From JBEIHI01 sp964655245 (GTDB lineage: Bacteria > Bdellovibrionota > UBA2394): 45,316 nt of DNA. The notes under the pieces are model-generated. The model searched no databases. It worked only from the letters and a program-made list of their open reading frames with translations, and was not told where the DNA came from. The DNA lies in contig CAZZLQ010000010.1 of assembly GCA_964655245.1 (NCBI GenBank), positions 1 through 45,316 of the forward strand, in the 5' to 3' direction. Numbering within the stretch: position 1 is the stretch's first letter; the number at the start of each line of letters is the position of its first letter. A program made the translations under genes and the position numbers. Below are positions 1-7,823 of the stretch, piece by piece.

Positions 1-111
1 TGTCGTGCAACAGACGTAGAGGGGAAGCCTATCTATAAGGACACTGATCATATGCGGCCAGCTTTTGTGCAAAAAGTCGTTGCTCCTCACATCATGAAAC
101 TTCTGGAGTGA
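1..111 (+). CDS. C-terminal end of an SGNH-domain acyltransferase-like protein (5' truncated)
   Basis: Only the last 36 codons are in the window, in frame 1, ending at the TGA at 109-111. The translation contains a Y-K-D-T-D-H-M segment followed by a short helix-like tail. A D-x-x-H pair shortly before the C-terminus, preceded by a 'G-x-P-x-Y' turn, is the form of the last catalytic block of the SGNH hydrolase domain fused to OafA/YrhL acyltransferase_3 membrane proteins, which O-acetylate surface glycans. Asp14 and His17 of the visible piece would be the catalytic pair. This assignment rests on one short motif, so it is tentative; the reading frame and stop are clear. It converges on the lipoprotein gene at 144-1262 with 32 bp between. 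Confidence 0.5.
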   Translation, partial: CRATDVEGKPIYKDTDHMRPAFVQKVVAPHIMKLLE

Positions 112-143
112 TGCTATCTTTCCTCTGATGACCACAAGGTGCG

Positions 144-1262
144 CTATTTCCTAATCGCCTGAATCTGAACCATTTTGGATGACCAGTCTTTGACTTCGTA
201 GCTCTGAGCCTTCTCAATGTCATAGACCTGAGTGAGAAGTTTGCCATCCAAAGTCTCAGCTCGGTAGTAGACGAATCCTTCGGAGAGATGCGCTTCAAAG
301 ACATTGAAATCATCCAGAATGGAAATCTTTGATTTGACGCCTGGTTTGACGACGTAGAGTTTTTTGAGTTCTCGAATCAAAATATAATCCCCCGAGGTTA
401 TCAGGTCTTCAGGCTTGTTTGACATCTCCTCATCAAGAAGTAGCTCTGTTGTCAGATCGGGTCGAAGCAAGCAGAGAAATCCCGTTTGTGACATCAGGTG
501 AACTTCCTCCCCCTCACATTGATCGGTGATCACGACTGTTCCCGATTTGGCTCGGGCAGCTTTGTATACAATACGGGTCGGCACAGGGATTTCGCGGCCA
601 GAGTCCGTGTTGACGATGGAAGTGGGGCTAATGAGAGCTTGTGCTTCATTGAGTGAAACGAGCCAAAGAGGATTCGTGACATTGAACCGAAGGTTTGAGT
701 CGAGATCAAAAACCTGTCGGATGAGGTTTTTGCCTTTGATTAATGCATGATAATCGCTGACCTCTTCAATCACAGCGTTTTCAATATTGAGATTGAGATG
801 GGTCCAGGATCCTCTTTCGAACTCAAGGATTTTGCCATTTCGGAAATAGAGATCTTGCTTGGCCGACTGCCCGACAAAATTGAAAAATGGATCGGTCTCT
901 GGAGCGATCATTTCAGATGGCAGGTCAAACACCTTGCCGTCTTGTCGTGTGAAGAAGAGTCCTCGCTCTGGACTGTTGATTCGACGGGCATCCATCAAGA
1001 ATCCGCCAGCGATCCCCTGCAGCTGATTGACGATGAAGCTCTTATCATCAAGCACTAGCGTATCGCCCGAAGATTGAATTCCAACAATTGTCGAAGCTGG
1101 TGAGGTTTGCGCAACAAGTCCTACGGCGTAGATCCCTTCCATCGAAAGTTGAGGTAATGGCGGATTTCCAACTTTCGTCGCTTGTTTTCCTGCGGGCTCC
1201 GCGCAACCGCTCATCGCGGCGATTAGAATCCATAGGCTCATTTGATTTCTTGTGTGTTTCAT
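144..1262 (-). CDS. Lipoprotein of unknown function, coupled to a TIGR02147 regulator
   Basis: The frame is open to 1415, but the ATG at 1260-1262 is chosen because it is preceded by GGAG about 8 nt upstream and starts a clean lipoprotein signal: K3, a hydrophobic stretch (WILIAAMSGC) and the lipobox cysteine near residue 20. The mature protein is about 350 residues, rich in short hydrophobic strands alternating with turns and acidic residues, which would fit a beta-propeller-like fold; I recognise no family. Expected location is the periplasmic face of the inner or outer membrane. The ATG overlaps the TGA of the upstream regulator gene (ATGA at 1259-1262), so the two are translationally coupled. 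Function unknown. Confidence 0.8.
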   Translation of the reverse strand: MKHTRNQMSLWILIAAMSGCAEPAGKQATKVGNPPLPQLSMEGIYAVGLVAQTSPASTIVGIQSSGDTLVLDDKSFIVNQLQGIAGGFLMDARRINSPERGLFFTRQDGKVFDLPSEMIAPETDPFFNFVGQSAKQDLYFRNGKILEFERGSWTHLNLNIENAVIEEVSDYHALIKGKNLIRQVFDLDSNLRFNVTNPLWLVSLNEAQALISPTSIVNTDSGREIPVPTRIVYKAARAKSGTVVITDQCEGEEVHLMSQTGFLCLLRPDLTTELLLDEEMSNKPEDLITSGDYILIRELKKLYVVKPGVKSKISILDDFNVFEAHLSEGFVYYRAETLDGKLLTQVYDIEKAQSYEVKDWSSKMVQIQAIRK

Positions 1263-2134
1263 AAGTTGTTCTCCGTAGGGGGTGTTTTCGTCAGCTGTTC
1301 CTTCGATTGAGCTTTGCTCAAAGGGAACATGGCAAACTCGATTTGAAAAACTTGTTGGCTTTTTCCGGTTGAGGCCGAGGAAAGTCGCATGGCCTTCTCC
1401 TGAAGTCGTGTCCATTCCTTTGAAAGCGCATCCTTGTCTTCTTGGGTGAGGCTTAGAGTGATGCCCTCTATGTTGCGTTCCTGGGAGGGCATGCTTGCAA
1501 GAGCTTCCTTGGCGAGCTCCAGCATCTGCCGGTGATAGATGCTCATCGAAAACAGAAAGAGTTCGCCTTCACATTTAAGTTCTCGCTCTGTTGTGGAGAC
1601 TCTGCCGCTTTCATCGGTTTGAATAAAATTTTGATCGCTCAAGAATTTAAGAGCGGCTTTGATTTGATCGATTGACGATTTAAATGTGAGACGCTCTCGA
1701 ATCCACTGAGGGTCTGCTGTAAATCCGGGAATGGTCGCCAACTCGCGAATCACGACGTAAAGCCACTGAGTCAGATATTGCGACGATTCGATCTGATCCT
1801 TGTAGACTCGTCGGAATGAAGAGAGTCGATAGAGTTGGTTGAGAGCGCGAAGTTTGTTGTCAGCCGTCTCTCCAAACTTCCACTCTCTCAGAAGGTCCAG
1901 ATGGTTCTTTTCCGCTGCGTTCAGCTCAAGAGCGATGGTCAGTCGCGAGTAGATTTTGTCCGAGAGCGGATACTTCCCGTTCATGAAAAGCGACAAGCTG
2001 GCGGCAGAGACCCCGGCTTTAAAGGCCAAAGACCTTAAGGACTGAGGGCTGTTGAGGATTTTAGCCTTCAGTTCAGCATCAAAATCGAGACCCTTTGGCG
2101 CGATCGGTGGTTGTGTTGTGTGTATTTCTTTCAC
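1259..2134 (-). CDS. TIGR02147-family protein (HTH plus DUF4423), probable transcription regulator
   Basis: 291 residues, GTG start at 2132-2134; an in-frame TGA lies just upstream, so no earlier start exists. Residues about 25-75 read as a helix-turn-helix (SLRSLAFKAGVSAASLSLF, then NGKYPLSDKIYSRL). The rest has the pattern of TIGR02147/DUF4423 proteins: the 'W.Y..IREL' segment near 124, a winged-helix region with 'ALKFLSDQNFIQ', and an 'ER.IEG.T' segment near 220. This family is typical of Fibrobacteres and Bdellovibrio-type bacteria, usually present in many copies and often beside an exported protein. It is cotranscribed with the downstream lipoprotein (stop-start overlap), suggesting it controls that gene or its own operon. 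No clear Shine-Dalgarno is seen before the GTG. Confidence 0.85.
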   Translation of the reverse strand: MKEIHTTQPPIAPKGLDFDAELKAKILNSPQSLRSLAFKAGVSAASLSLFMNGKYPLSDKIYSRLTIALELNAAEKNHLDLLREWKFGETADNKLRALNQLYRLSSFRRVYKDQIESSQYLTQWLYVVIRELATIPGFTADPQWIRERLTFKSSIDQIKAALKFLSDQNFIQTDESGRVSTTERELKCEGELFLFSMSIYHRQMLELAKEALASMPSQERNIEGITLSLTQEDKDALSKEWTRLQEKAMRLSSASTGKSQQVFQIEFAMFPLSKAQSKEQLTKTPPTENNL

Positions 2135-2440
2135 GCGACATCAACTAGCGTTCATAGGATTGCCTCGCAAGCTGATTGTTTATCCGGTCAAACAGTGAGT
2201 AGCTGTAATGAATTTAATTATTTGAAATAACTCGTATTTTTAATCAGAGTGTTTAAAAAAAATATTGAAGAACCTTATTTTTTCGGTCTTTTTTTGATCT
2301 CAAAAGGGGGTCAGTCGACTAAAGTACTATGTAAAAATTACATTGACCAATGGCACCAATCAGTGCATTTTTGAATCATAGGGTTCGTTGTTGATCACGG
2401 GTATTGGCAGCAACGCAACTGTTACCAACATATTGAGGGG
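2135..2440. other. AT-rich intergenic region upstream of the TIGR02147 gene
   Basis: No credible coding sequence on either strand. From about 2205 to 2300 it is markedly AT-rich, with A and T runs. A perfect 6+1+6 palindrome (TTATTT G AAATAA, 2218-2230) lies 84 bp upstream of the TIGR02147 start and could be an operator. An imperfect AAGAACC/GGTCTT pair followed by seven T (about 2265-2294) resembles a weak plus-strand terminator. None of these can be tied to a gene with confidence. Confidence 0.4.
2404..2434 (+). promoter_or_regulatory. Possible sigma-70 promoter for the small RNA locus
   Basis: TTGGCA (2404-2409; five of six matches to TTGACA) is followed 19 nt later by CATATT (2429-2434; four of six matches to TATAAT). 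The spacing is 2 nt longer than ideal. If used, transcription would start near 2441 and run about 185 nt to the terminator ending near 2626. This is weak evidence and is listed only because some plus-strand promoter is needed to explain the terminator. Confidence 0.25.
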
Positions 2441-2626
2441 TTCGTGAGAGGGTAGGATTCTTGGAGAGGGGGCCCTCGAAGCGTTTTTAGTTAAGTTCTA
2501 AGGGGGAAGCGTGGATCAGGCGATAGCGCTTGAAAGATGATGGGCCAGGCTGTGGGCCTAAAGTACATCTGGCAGTGGCCAGTAAAGAGGGCCGTAAGTT
2601 TTGAGGGGACTTACGGCCCTTTTTTT
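2441..2626 (+). ncRNA. Candidate small non-coding RNA ending in an intrinsic terminator
   Basis: There is no open reading frame of note here, yet the plus strand ends in the best intrinsic terminator of the window (2588-2626). Upstream of it the sequence can form several local hairpins: AAGCG/CGCTT (2507-2511 with 2527-2531), CTGGC-AGTG-GCCAG (2569-2582), and a GAGG/CCTC element near 2466-2477. The 5' end is a guess. I compared it by eye with 6S RNA, tmRNA, RNase P, SRP RNA and c-di-GMP riboswitches and found none of their conserved motifs, although the implied length (about 185 nt) is like that of 6S RNA. Neighbours are a divergent regulator gene on the left and a convergent protease gene on the right, so neither explains the terminator. 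Confidence 0.4.
2588..2626 (+). terminator. Strong rho-independent terminator with no upstream gene
   Basis: A perfect 12-bp stem (2588-2599 pairing with 2609-2620; GC-rich at the base) with a 9-nt loop is followed directly by T at 2620-2626. On the plus strand it is textbook. On the minus strand, where it would lie 21 nt past the M16 gene's stop, the stem is followed only by TCTTTACTGG, a poor T-tract, so it may act weakly for that gene too. No coding gene runs into it on the plus strand. Confidence 0.85.
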
Positions 2627-2640
2627 ATGTCTGTTTTAAC

Positions 2641-4131
2641 TTAAGGATTTTTTGGCTTCGCCTTGCTGGGCTCTGCTGGCTTGGTCGATTTTTTACTCGG
2701 TTTGACCGCAGGAGCTGCCGGTTTGGAATCAGTCTTTGTAGGCGCTGCTGGTGCTGGTACCGGCTCTGCTATTGTGTTTGCCGGATCCACCACCGGAGTT
2801 TCTGCTGCGGGCTCTGCCGGAGTCTCGATAATAAAGCCTGGAATCAAATCCCGAATATCAATCTCCTGGGGACCGACCAATGCGACAGTGAAGTCTTTGA
2901 GATAATTTCGAGCGGCTTCGCGGACCTGATCCGGCGTGACTGCTTTGAGTCGTTCAATGAATGTGTTGGATTGTCTCCAACCCATTCCCAATGTTTCATA
3001 CAACATAAAGACTCGGCCTTGTTGAGAGGCTTGTTCTCGTCCCATATACCAATTCGAGGCAAACTTTCGAATCTGTAGCTCCAAATCTTTGGAGGGGATT
3101 AATTCGGCTTGAATCTTTTTCACCTCATCAAAAATCACCTTCACAGCTTCTGGAATCTTGGTCGAACTCACATAAAGCGAACCCGAGTTGAGGAGGCGAT
3201 TTCCAATTCCTGCTGAAACGGAGTAGGTCAGCGCTCTCTTGGTTCTCACCTCTTCGAATAATCGATCTCCCAAGATTTGAGAAACCATGGCCATCGCAGG
3301 ATAGTCAGGATTCTTCAGCTCAGGAGCTTTGAAGCTCGCCACGAAGTATGTGGTGGGGGAATCAAATTTTTGAAAGTGCACGGTCTTCGTATCGTTTTGA
3401 ATGGGAGTGGTAATGGGCTCAGTCTTGGTGCCCTCAGGCAAAGTTCCAAAATGACTCTCAATCATCGAGGAGACTTCCTGTTGGCTGAGATCTCCAACCA
3501 CAACAAATGTCATATTTCCCAAATTAAAAACACGCGGGAGGAGTTCCACTAAATCCATCCGAGTCAGGCTATCGATCGTTTCGAGATAGCCCTGAGGTCG
3601 ATTCAAATAAGGATGATTTTGCCAAAAGGCTTTGAAGGCCGTCAGCCCCAATAGCCCGTCGGGATGTTCTACCTCTCCCTTCAGTCCTGAAATCATCTGT
3701 TTGCGAGTGAGGTCCACCTCTTCGTTCTGAAAAAGTGGAAGTCGAACGATTTCCGAAACGACGGGAAGAAGCTTGGGCAAATGTCTCTTCAGGCACTTGA
3801 GGGAGAGCTCAACGGATTCGCTCTGAGCGGAAATGTCAAAGACCGCTCCCGTTTCAGCAAAAATACGATCAATATCTTCCTTAGAATAGCTTGGAGTCCC
3901 TTTGTGGAGGGTTTCAGTGAAGAGCGCAAGAAGACCTGCTTTATCACTCAAAGCTATTCCACCGTACGCGACGGCCTGAACAGCAACAATGTCCCCAAAA
4001 TCTTTTGTGGATCGTAAAACCACGGGGAGATTTCCCGCTTTAAATTCTGTGACATCAGACAGGTCAAAAGCTTTGAGCTGCATAGGTACTCCTAAACTGG
4101 TGATTGCAAAAACAACTGAAAGGAATCTCAT
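2641..4131 (-). CDS. M16 family peptidase-like protein, non-catalytic subunit (exported)
   Basis: 496 residues with a signal peptide (residues 1-21). It has the two-lobed M16 fold: the N-lobe 'G-L-x-A-L-F-T-E-T-L-H-K-G-T' at 66-79 aligns with the zinc motif G-L-A-H-x-x-E-H, but the ligands are replaced (Ala69, Thr72, Glu73), so it cannot bind zinc. The C-lobe keeps the conserved R-x-x-x-A-L-T-Y-S-V-S segment near 307 that binds substrate termini in partner subunits such as mitochondrial PMP-alpha or bacterial non-catalytic M16 proteins. Residues from about 433 on are a Pro/Ala/Lys-rich, probably disordered tail. AAGGAG precedes the ATG, which overlaps the TGA of the catalytic gene, so the pair is translated together and likely forms a periplasmic heterodimer. 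Confidence 0.9.
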   Translation of the reverse strand: MRFLSVVFAITSLGVPMQLKAFDLSDVTEFKAGNLPVVLRSTKDFGDIVAVQAVAYGGIALSDKAGLLALFTETLHKGTPSYSKEDIDRIFAETGAVFDISAQSESVELSLKCLKRHLPKLLPVVSEIVRLPLFQNEEVDLTRKQMISGLKGEVEHPDGLLGLTAFKAFWQNHPYLNRPQGYLETIDSLTRMDLVELLPRVFNLGNMTFVVVGDLSQQEVSSMIESHFGTLPEGTKTEPITTPIQNDTKTVHFQKFDSPTTYFVASFKAPELKNPDYPAMAMVSQILGDRLFEEVRTKRALTYSVSAGIGNRLLNSGSLYVSSTKIPEAVKVIFDEVKKIQAELIPSKDLELQIRKFASNWYMGREQASQQGRVFMLYETLGMGWRQSNTFIERLKAVTPDQVREAARNYLKDFTVALVGPQEIDIRDLIPGFIIETPAEPAAETPVVDPANTIAEPVPAPAAPTKTDSKPAAPAVKPSKKSTKPAEPSKAKPKNP

Positions 4132-5606
4132 TGAGCCGCTCCTTCTGCGGGTTGAATGGCTTTGATCCTCTCGGCATCGGGAAGATTCAAAGGGGGCTCG
4201 CCGCTTTCTGGAACGAGTGCTCCGAACACAAACGGCTTGTTGAGCATATACTTTTGAACGGCCTCATCCACATTTTGGGTCGTGATCTTTTTAATATTCG
4301 AAACATAGTTTTCGTAAAAATCCAAAGAGCCTGTGCTGGTCCATACACTCGCAAGAGATAGTGCATAGCGCTGACCGGACTCGCCTTCGTAAAGAGTATG
4401 AACCTCCAAAGCATCTTGAGCGACTCTCAAATCTTCGGGCGAGAAAAAGTTTCCTTTGTTCATTCGGCCAACGAGCTCCATCAGTTTGTCGTAAGCCTTT
4501 TGGGCTAGTTCCGGAGTTGTCTCAACGGTGAAGAACAGTGGGCTTGTGTAGCGCTGAGACCAGCAGTGGAAAGAAGCGCTTGTCGCCAGTCCCGAATGGA
4601 CCAACTCCTTTTGAAATGGTGAAGACTCCAAGCTCAACATGCCGCTCATCAAATCAAGAGCGAGAATGGATGTGTCGTCCTGCGTTAGCTTCGGACCATG
4701 GTAAGACAGCGCGATGTTGACCGTTTGAACGGGTGCTTGGCTTATGAAAGATTTGGATTCGGTGAGCGCTGGATGCTCAGGCACAGGATAGAGAATGGAT
4801 GGGTTGGGTCCAGCTCGCCAAGGGCCGAAATTTTTCTCAATGTCTGCTTTCAGTTTAGCTTCATCAAAATCCCCGACAATGAACAGCGCTGAATTGTTAG
4901 GAATGTAATAACGCCGTTGAATGTCGAACATTTGATCGCGAGTAGCATTGAGAATCGTTTCGCGCTTTCCGATCACATTCTTTCGAACAAAGTGAATCGG
5001 AAACATTCTTTTGGTGATATCTCGTTGAAAAAAAACATCCTGGGGTGATGCTTCGTAGCGATCAAACTCACCAATGACGACTTTACGCTCACGTTCGAGT
5101 TCTTCTTGCAAAAACTTAGGTGTCAGAAGTGCATCAGCAAAAAACTCTAAGCCCTCCGAGAGATACTGCGACTGAAGAGTGAAAAAATATCGAACAGATT
5201 CCGTTGAGGTGTAGGCATTCATCTGCGGGCCCAGTTCAATGCCAAGCTCATCTAAGGCCTTAAAAAACTCGGGCTGAGAGGGGATCTTCTCATTGGCCTT
5301 GAAGAACATATGCTCGTAGAGGTGGGCGAGGCCGTTATTGCTGTCATCCTCGATAAAAGAGCCGTTTTTGACAGCGATGAGGACTGTCGCCATCGGGATG
5401 TTCTTTTTGGAAATAGCGTAAACCTCGAGTCCATTAGCTAACTTATAAAACTTAATGTTGTTCTTCATGGCAGGCTCCTTGGTGACCTTCATTTCAGATG
5501 ATTTTCCTTCTGGTGAGATCTGGGGACTTTTTGTAGAACAGCCCGAAAACAGGGCTAAACAGGCGCTCGTCGCCATTAGCTTTGATTTTAAGAGATGAGT
5601 GAGCAT
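4128..5606 (-). CDS. M16 family zinc peptidase, catalytic subunit, probable lipoprotein
   Basis: 492 residues from the ATG at 5604-5606 (the frame is open to 5678). That start gives a lipoprotein signal with lipobox L-F-S-G-C (Cys23). The inverted zinc motif H95-L-Y-E98-H99 is intact and followed about 75 residues later by the E-L-E-R-E-R-K-V-V-x-x-E-F segment carrying the third ligand. M16 enzymes degrade peptides in a closed two-lobed chamber; with the coupled dead subunit at 2641-4131 this resembles the bacterial PMP-like pairs. A second in-frame ATG at 5468 has a perfect AAGGAG 6 nt upstream and would give a cytosolic form without the lipobox; I keep the lipoprotein start. The 5' end interlocks with that of the divergent HAD gene. 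Confidence 0.9.
   Translation of the reverse strand: MLTHLLKSKLMATSACLALFSGCSTKSPQISPEGKSSEMKVTKEPAMKNNIKFYKLANGLEVYAISKKNIPMATVLIAVKNGSFIEDDSNNGLAHLYEHMFFKANEKIPSQPEFFKALDELGIELGPQMNAYTSTESVRYFFTLQSQYLSEGLEFFADALLTPKFLQEELERERKVVIGEFDRYEASPQDVFFQRDITKRMFPIHFVRKNVIGKRETILNATRDQMFDIQRRYYIPNNSALFIVGDFDEAKLKADIEKNFGPWRAGPNPSILYPVPEHPALTESKSFISQAPVQTVNIALSYHGPKLTQDDTSILALDLMSGMLSLESSPFQKELVHSGLATSASFHCWSQRYTSPLFFTVETTPELAQKAYDKLMELVGRMNKGNFFSPEDLRVAQDALEVHTLYEGESGQRYALSLASVWTSTGSLDFYENYVSNIKKITTQNVDEAVQKYMLNKPFVFGALVPESGEPPLNLPDAERIKAIQPAEGAAQ
5469..5480 (-). promoter_or_regulatory. Shine-Dalgarno for a possible internal start of the M16 gene
   Basis: AAGGAG (complement of 5475-5480) lies 6 nt before an in-frame ATG (5466-5468). 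It is the best ribosome site in this gene, far better than at the lipoprotein start at 5606. The codons also encode a normal Thr-Lys-Glu-Pro-Ala stretch, so it may be chance. Confidence 0.35.
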
Positions 5607-6396
5607 GACCGAAGTCTTTGGAAAAAACCCAGTCACGTCAAGGGAATTCCCGATCGTCCTCTTTGATGCAGGAGGCACTTTACTGCACTCTCAGCCGCCG
5701 ATGATCATGTTTTTCAAGGTGGAGCTTGAACAGCGAGGAGTGGCTTGTTCCGAGTCGGAGTTTGAAGCCGCATGGACGCGTGTCGTGCAAAAGTTGAACG
5801 TTGATTCCGAGCACAATCCTGAGTTTGTTTTGCCGCGAAATTTTTGGTTTGAAGCGCTTTTATCGGAGTTGAAGATTGAAGAGCCCCGTCGGACTGAACT
5901 GAAGAAAGAGCTTGTCGATGCGTACTACCAAAAGGTGCGTCTTGCGATTCCGCAGCTTTGTATCCGGGTTTGTGAGGTTCTTCATGACCGGGGTTATCGG
6001 TTGGGGATTGTCTCGAACAACGACCATACTTTGGCGGATGTGTTGAGAACTCAAGGTGTTTTGGATTTGTTTGAAGTTGTGATCACTTCTGCCGATGCTG
6101 ATGCACTAAAGCCCGATCCCAAACCCTATCGGATGGCATTGGAGGAAATGGGTGCTGCAGACGAACGAGCGATTTTTGTCGGCGAGAGTTACGCCATTGA
6201 CATCATTGGCGCTCAGCGCGCGGATCTCAAAGCCATCCTTTACGATCCTACCTATCGCGAAATGCGTGCTCTTTCTGAGACGACCACAGAGGCTTTGGAA
6301 AAAGTCGTTTCGATTGATGTTCTTCGTCAAAACAGACGCCTTCAGGGCGTCAAGGTTGTGACTCGATTCGATGAGCTGCTCGAGTTCTTGCTGTGA
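5605..6396 (+). CDS. HAD superfamily hydrolase, subfamily IA
   Basis: 263 residues from the ATG at 5605 (a GTG at 5599 would add two). HAD motifs are in order: motif I F-D21-A-G-G-T-L-L, motif II I-V-S-N-N near 132, motif III Lys in A-L-K-P-D-P-K near 165, and motif IV V-G-E-S-x-x-x-D-I-x-G near 190, with an alpha-helical cap of about 95 residues between I and II (C1 cap). The nucleophile Asp21 is present but the second Asp of the usual DxD is Gly, which weakens a simple phosphatase call; some IA dehalogenase-like members also lack it. Substrate unknown. Its stop overlaps the start of the RNA methyltransferase gene (GTGA), so they form an operon. Confidence 0.85.
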   Translation: MTEVFGKNPVTSREFPIVLFDAGGTLLHSQPPMIMFFKVELEQRGVACSESEFEAAWTRVVQKLNVDSEHNPEFVLPRNFWFEALLSELKIEEPRRTELKKELVDAYYQKVRLAIPQLCIRVCEVLHDRGYRLGIVSNNDHTLADVLRTQGVLDLFEVVITSADADALKPDPKPYRMALEEMGAADERAIFVGESYAIDIIGAQRADLKAILYDPTYREMRALSETTTEALEKVVSIDVLRQNRRLQGVKVVTRFDELLEFLL

Positions 6397-7139
6397 AAAT
6401 CGGTTCCTCAAAACCCGTTTTGATTCTGGTCTCTCCCAAAGGCGCATTGAATGTAGGTGGCGTTGCTCGTTTGATGGGAAACTTTGGTCTCACTGAGCTG
6501 CGTCTTGTGGAGCCTCGATGTGACCTTGCAGGGAGTGAATGTAAGCAGATGGCGTTACACTCCTACTCGATTGTCCAAAATGCAAAGATCTTCAAAACCT
6601 TTTCGGAGTCGATCGCTGATCTCACACAAATCATTGCCCTGTCGGGCCGAAGTGTCGAAGACCGAAGGCCTCACGGGACTCTGTCTGAGTTTGTTGCTTC
6701 GTATGGCAGTGTTTTGTCTTCCAACGATCGAGTGGGACTTGTGTTTGGTCGAGAGGAGATCGGCCTCAAGTTAGAAGAGCTGTGTCAATGCCACTGGCAG
6801 ATTGAGATACCGACGCATCCGGATCGTTTCTCAATCAACCTCACTTCAGCGGTTTCAATCACTCTCTATGAGTTTTTCCTGCGCTTCCGAGATCCTGCCA
6901 ACAAAGTGGCGGAACTCGACTGTGTGCGTCCCGATGAGGGAAAGAAGGAGATTTTCTTCAATCGTCTCCAAAAGCTTCTCGATGTTGTGAAATTTTCGAA
7001 TAAAGAAAATCCCTTGCAGCTTCGGGATGATCTTTGGGCTCTGCTTCACCGAGCGGATGTTGACGATCGTGAGATGCGAATCTTGTTTGGAATGCTGACC
7101 AGCATCGAGCAAACGCTTGAACGCTTCAAATCTGAATAA
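6393..7139 (+). CDS. trmJ: TrmJ/TrmH-family RNA 2'-O-methyltransferase (SPOUT)
   Basis: 248 residues, GTG start at 6393 overlapping the HAD stop (GTGA). SPOUT knot motifs are visible: N-V-G-G-V-A-R-L-M-G-N-F-G-L near residue 20, L-V-F-G-R-E-E-x-G-L near 115, and S-I-N-L-T-S-A-V-S near 145, the three S-adenosylmethionine-binding motifs of the TrmH class. Length and the start of the C-terminal extension fit TrmJ, which methylates the 2'-hydroxyl of nucleotide 32 in the tRNA anticodon loop; other TrmH-like targets cannot be excluded from sequence alone. The C-terminal 90 residues are helical, as in TrmJ. Confidence 0.8.
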   Translation: MKIGSSKPVLILVSPKGALNVGGVARLMGNFGLTELRLVEPRCDLAGSECKQMALHSYSIVQNAKIFKTFSESIADLTQIIALSGRSVEDRRPHGTLSEFVASYGSVLSSNDRVGLVFGREEIGLKLEELCQCHWQIEIPTHPDRFSINLTSAVSITLYEFFLRFRDPANKVAELDCVRPDEGKKEIFFNRLQKLLDVVKFSNKENPLQLRDDLWALLHRADVDDREMRILFGMLTSIEQTLERFKSE

Positions 7140-7256
7140 TCGGCCTTTGAAATGATTAGCAACTTTAGTTACGGGCCCCCTCGCGTTGTGCGTTGTGTTT
7201 GCGCGGGATATCATGAAGTAAGTTCATAAACAGAAGATATGTAACTCGGGGGGGGC

Positions 7257-7823
7257 ATGGGGTCAGTCTGTCTCAGAGGATTCGCAGCCGTTTTTTCTTT
7301 GGTGGTCGGTTTCAAAGTAGTCGAGGCAAGTTCGATGATGCCTCTGCCTACATCCGTTTTGGCCTCGCAGTCGGTTTGGATTGGTCGTGTAGAAATCTCG
7401 TCTTCTCAAGTGGTTCAGCGTGAGGTTCCATTTGAAGTGGCATCTGCAAAAGTTTTGGAAGTCTTTCGAGGGCGAGGTGAGCCTGGCGAAAAAATTCTCT
7501 TCTCGAAACCTGGAGGTCGAGTGGGGCAAAAGACCTTTGCCGTGGTGGGTGTTCCTCAATTGAGTATCGGCAAAGAGTACATCGTGTTCTTGATGGAAGA
7601 CCCTCTGTTTTCTGATCGCAGTAAAGAGATGGAGCCACAGCTGAACAACTGGACAGCCTACGAGGTCCTTCACGATGAAACGGGTGCTCCCGAGAGCGTG
7701 AAAAAAGCCGAAGGAGCGATTCGATCTCGAGCTTCACGGGCTTACGCTCACGCGTCGTCATTTTCGAAAGGTTCCGATTCTTACGAGGATTTTGTGACTC
7801 AGATTTATCGAGGACTTGATTGA
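7257..7823 (+). CDS. Exported protein of unknown function, partner of the matrixin
   Basis: 188 residues with an N-terminal signal peptide (cleavage near residue 24, V-E-A-S). The start is preceded by a run of G that can serve as ribosome site. Mature sequence has short beta strands with a 'V-L-x-V-F-R-G' segment near 67 and 'G-K-E-Y-I-V-F-L' near 105, reminiscent of small secreted beta proteins found beside predicted metalloproteases in delta-type bacteria; no firm family. Its TGA overlaps the ATG of the matrixin gene (TGATG, 7821-7825), so the two are translationally coupled. It may be a chaperone, inhibitor or cell-surface partner of the protease; that is inference from position only. Confidence 0.75.
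   Translation: MGSVCLRGFAAVFSLVVGFKVVEASSMMPLPTSVLASQSVWIGRVEISSSQVVQREVPFEVASAKVLEVFRGRGEPGEKILFSKPGGRVGQKTFAVVGVPQLSIGKEYIVFLMEDPLFSDRSKEMEPQLNNWTAYEVLHDETGAPESVKKAEGAIRSRASRAYAHASSFSKGSDSYEDFVTQIYRGLD

Noticed and set aside
1263..1415. N-terminal extension of the lipoprotein gene to 1415
   Set aside because: It overlaps the regulator gene out of its frame, has no ribosome site and would bury the clear lipoprotein signal at 1262.
2441..2626. Assignment of the RNA locus as 6S RNA or tmRNA
   Set aside because: Length is close to 6S RNA, but I cannot make the long paired arms with a central bubble, and tmRNA-type tRNA-like ends are missing.
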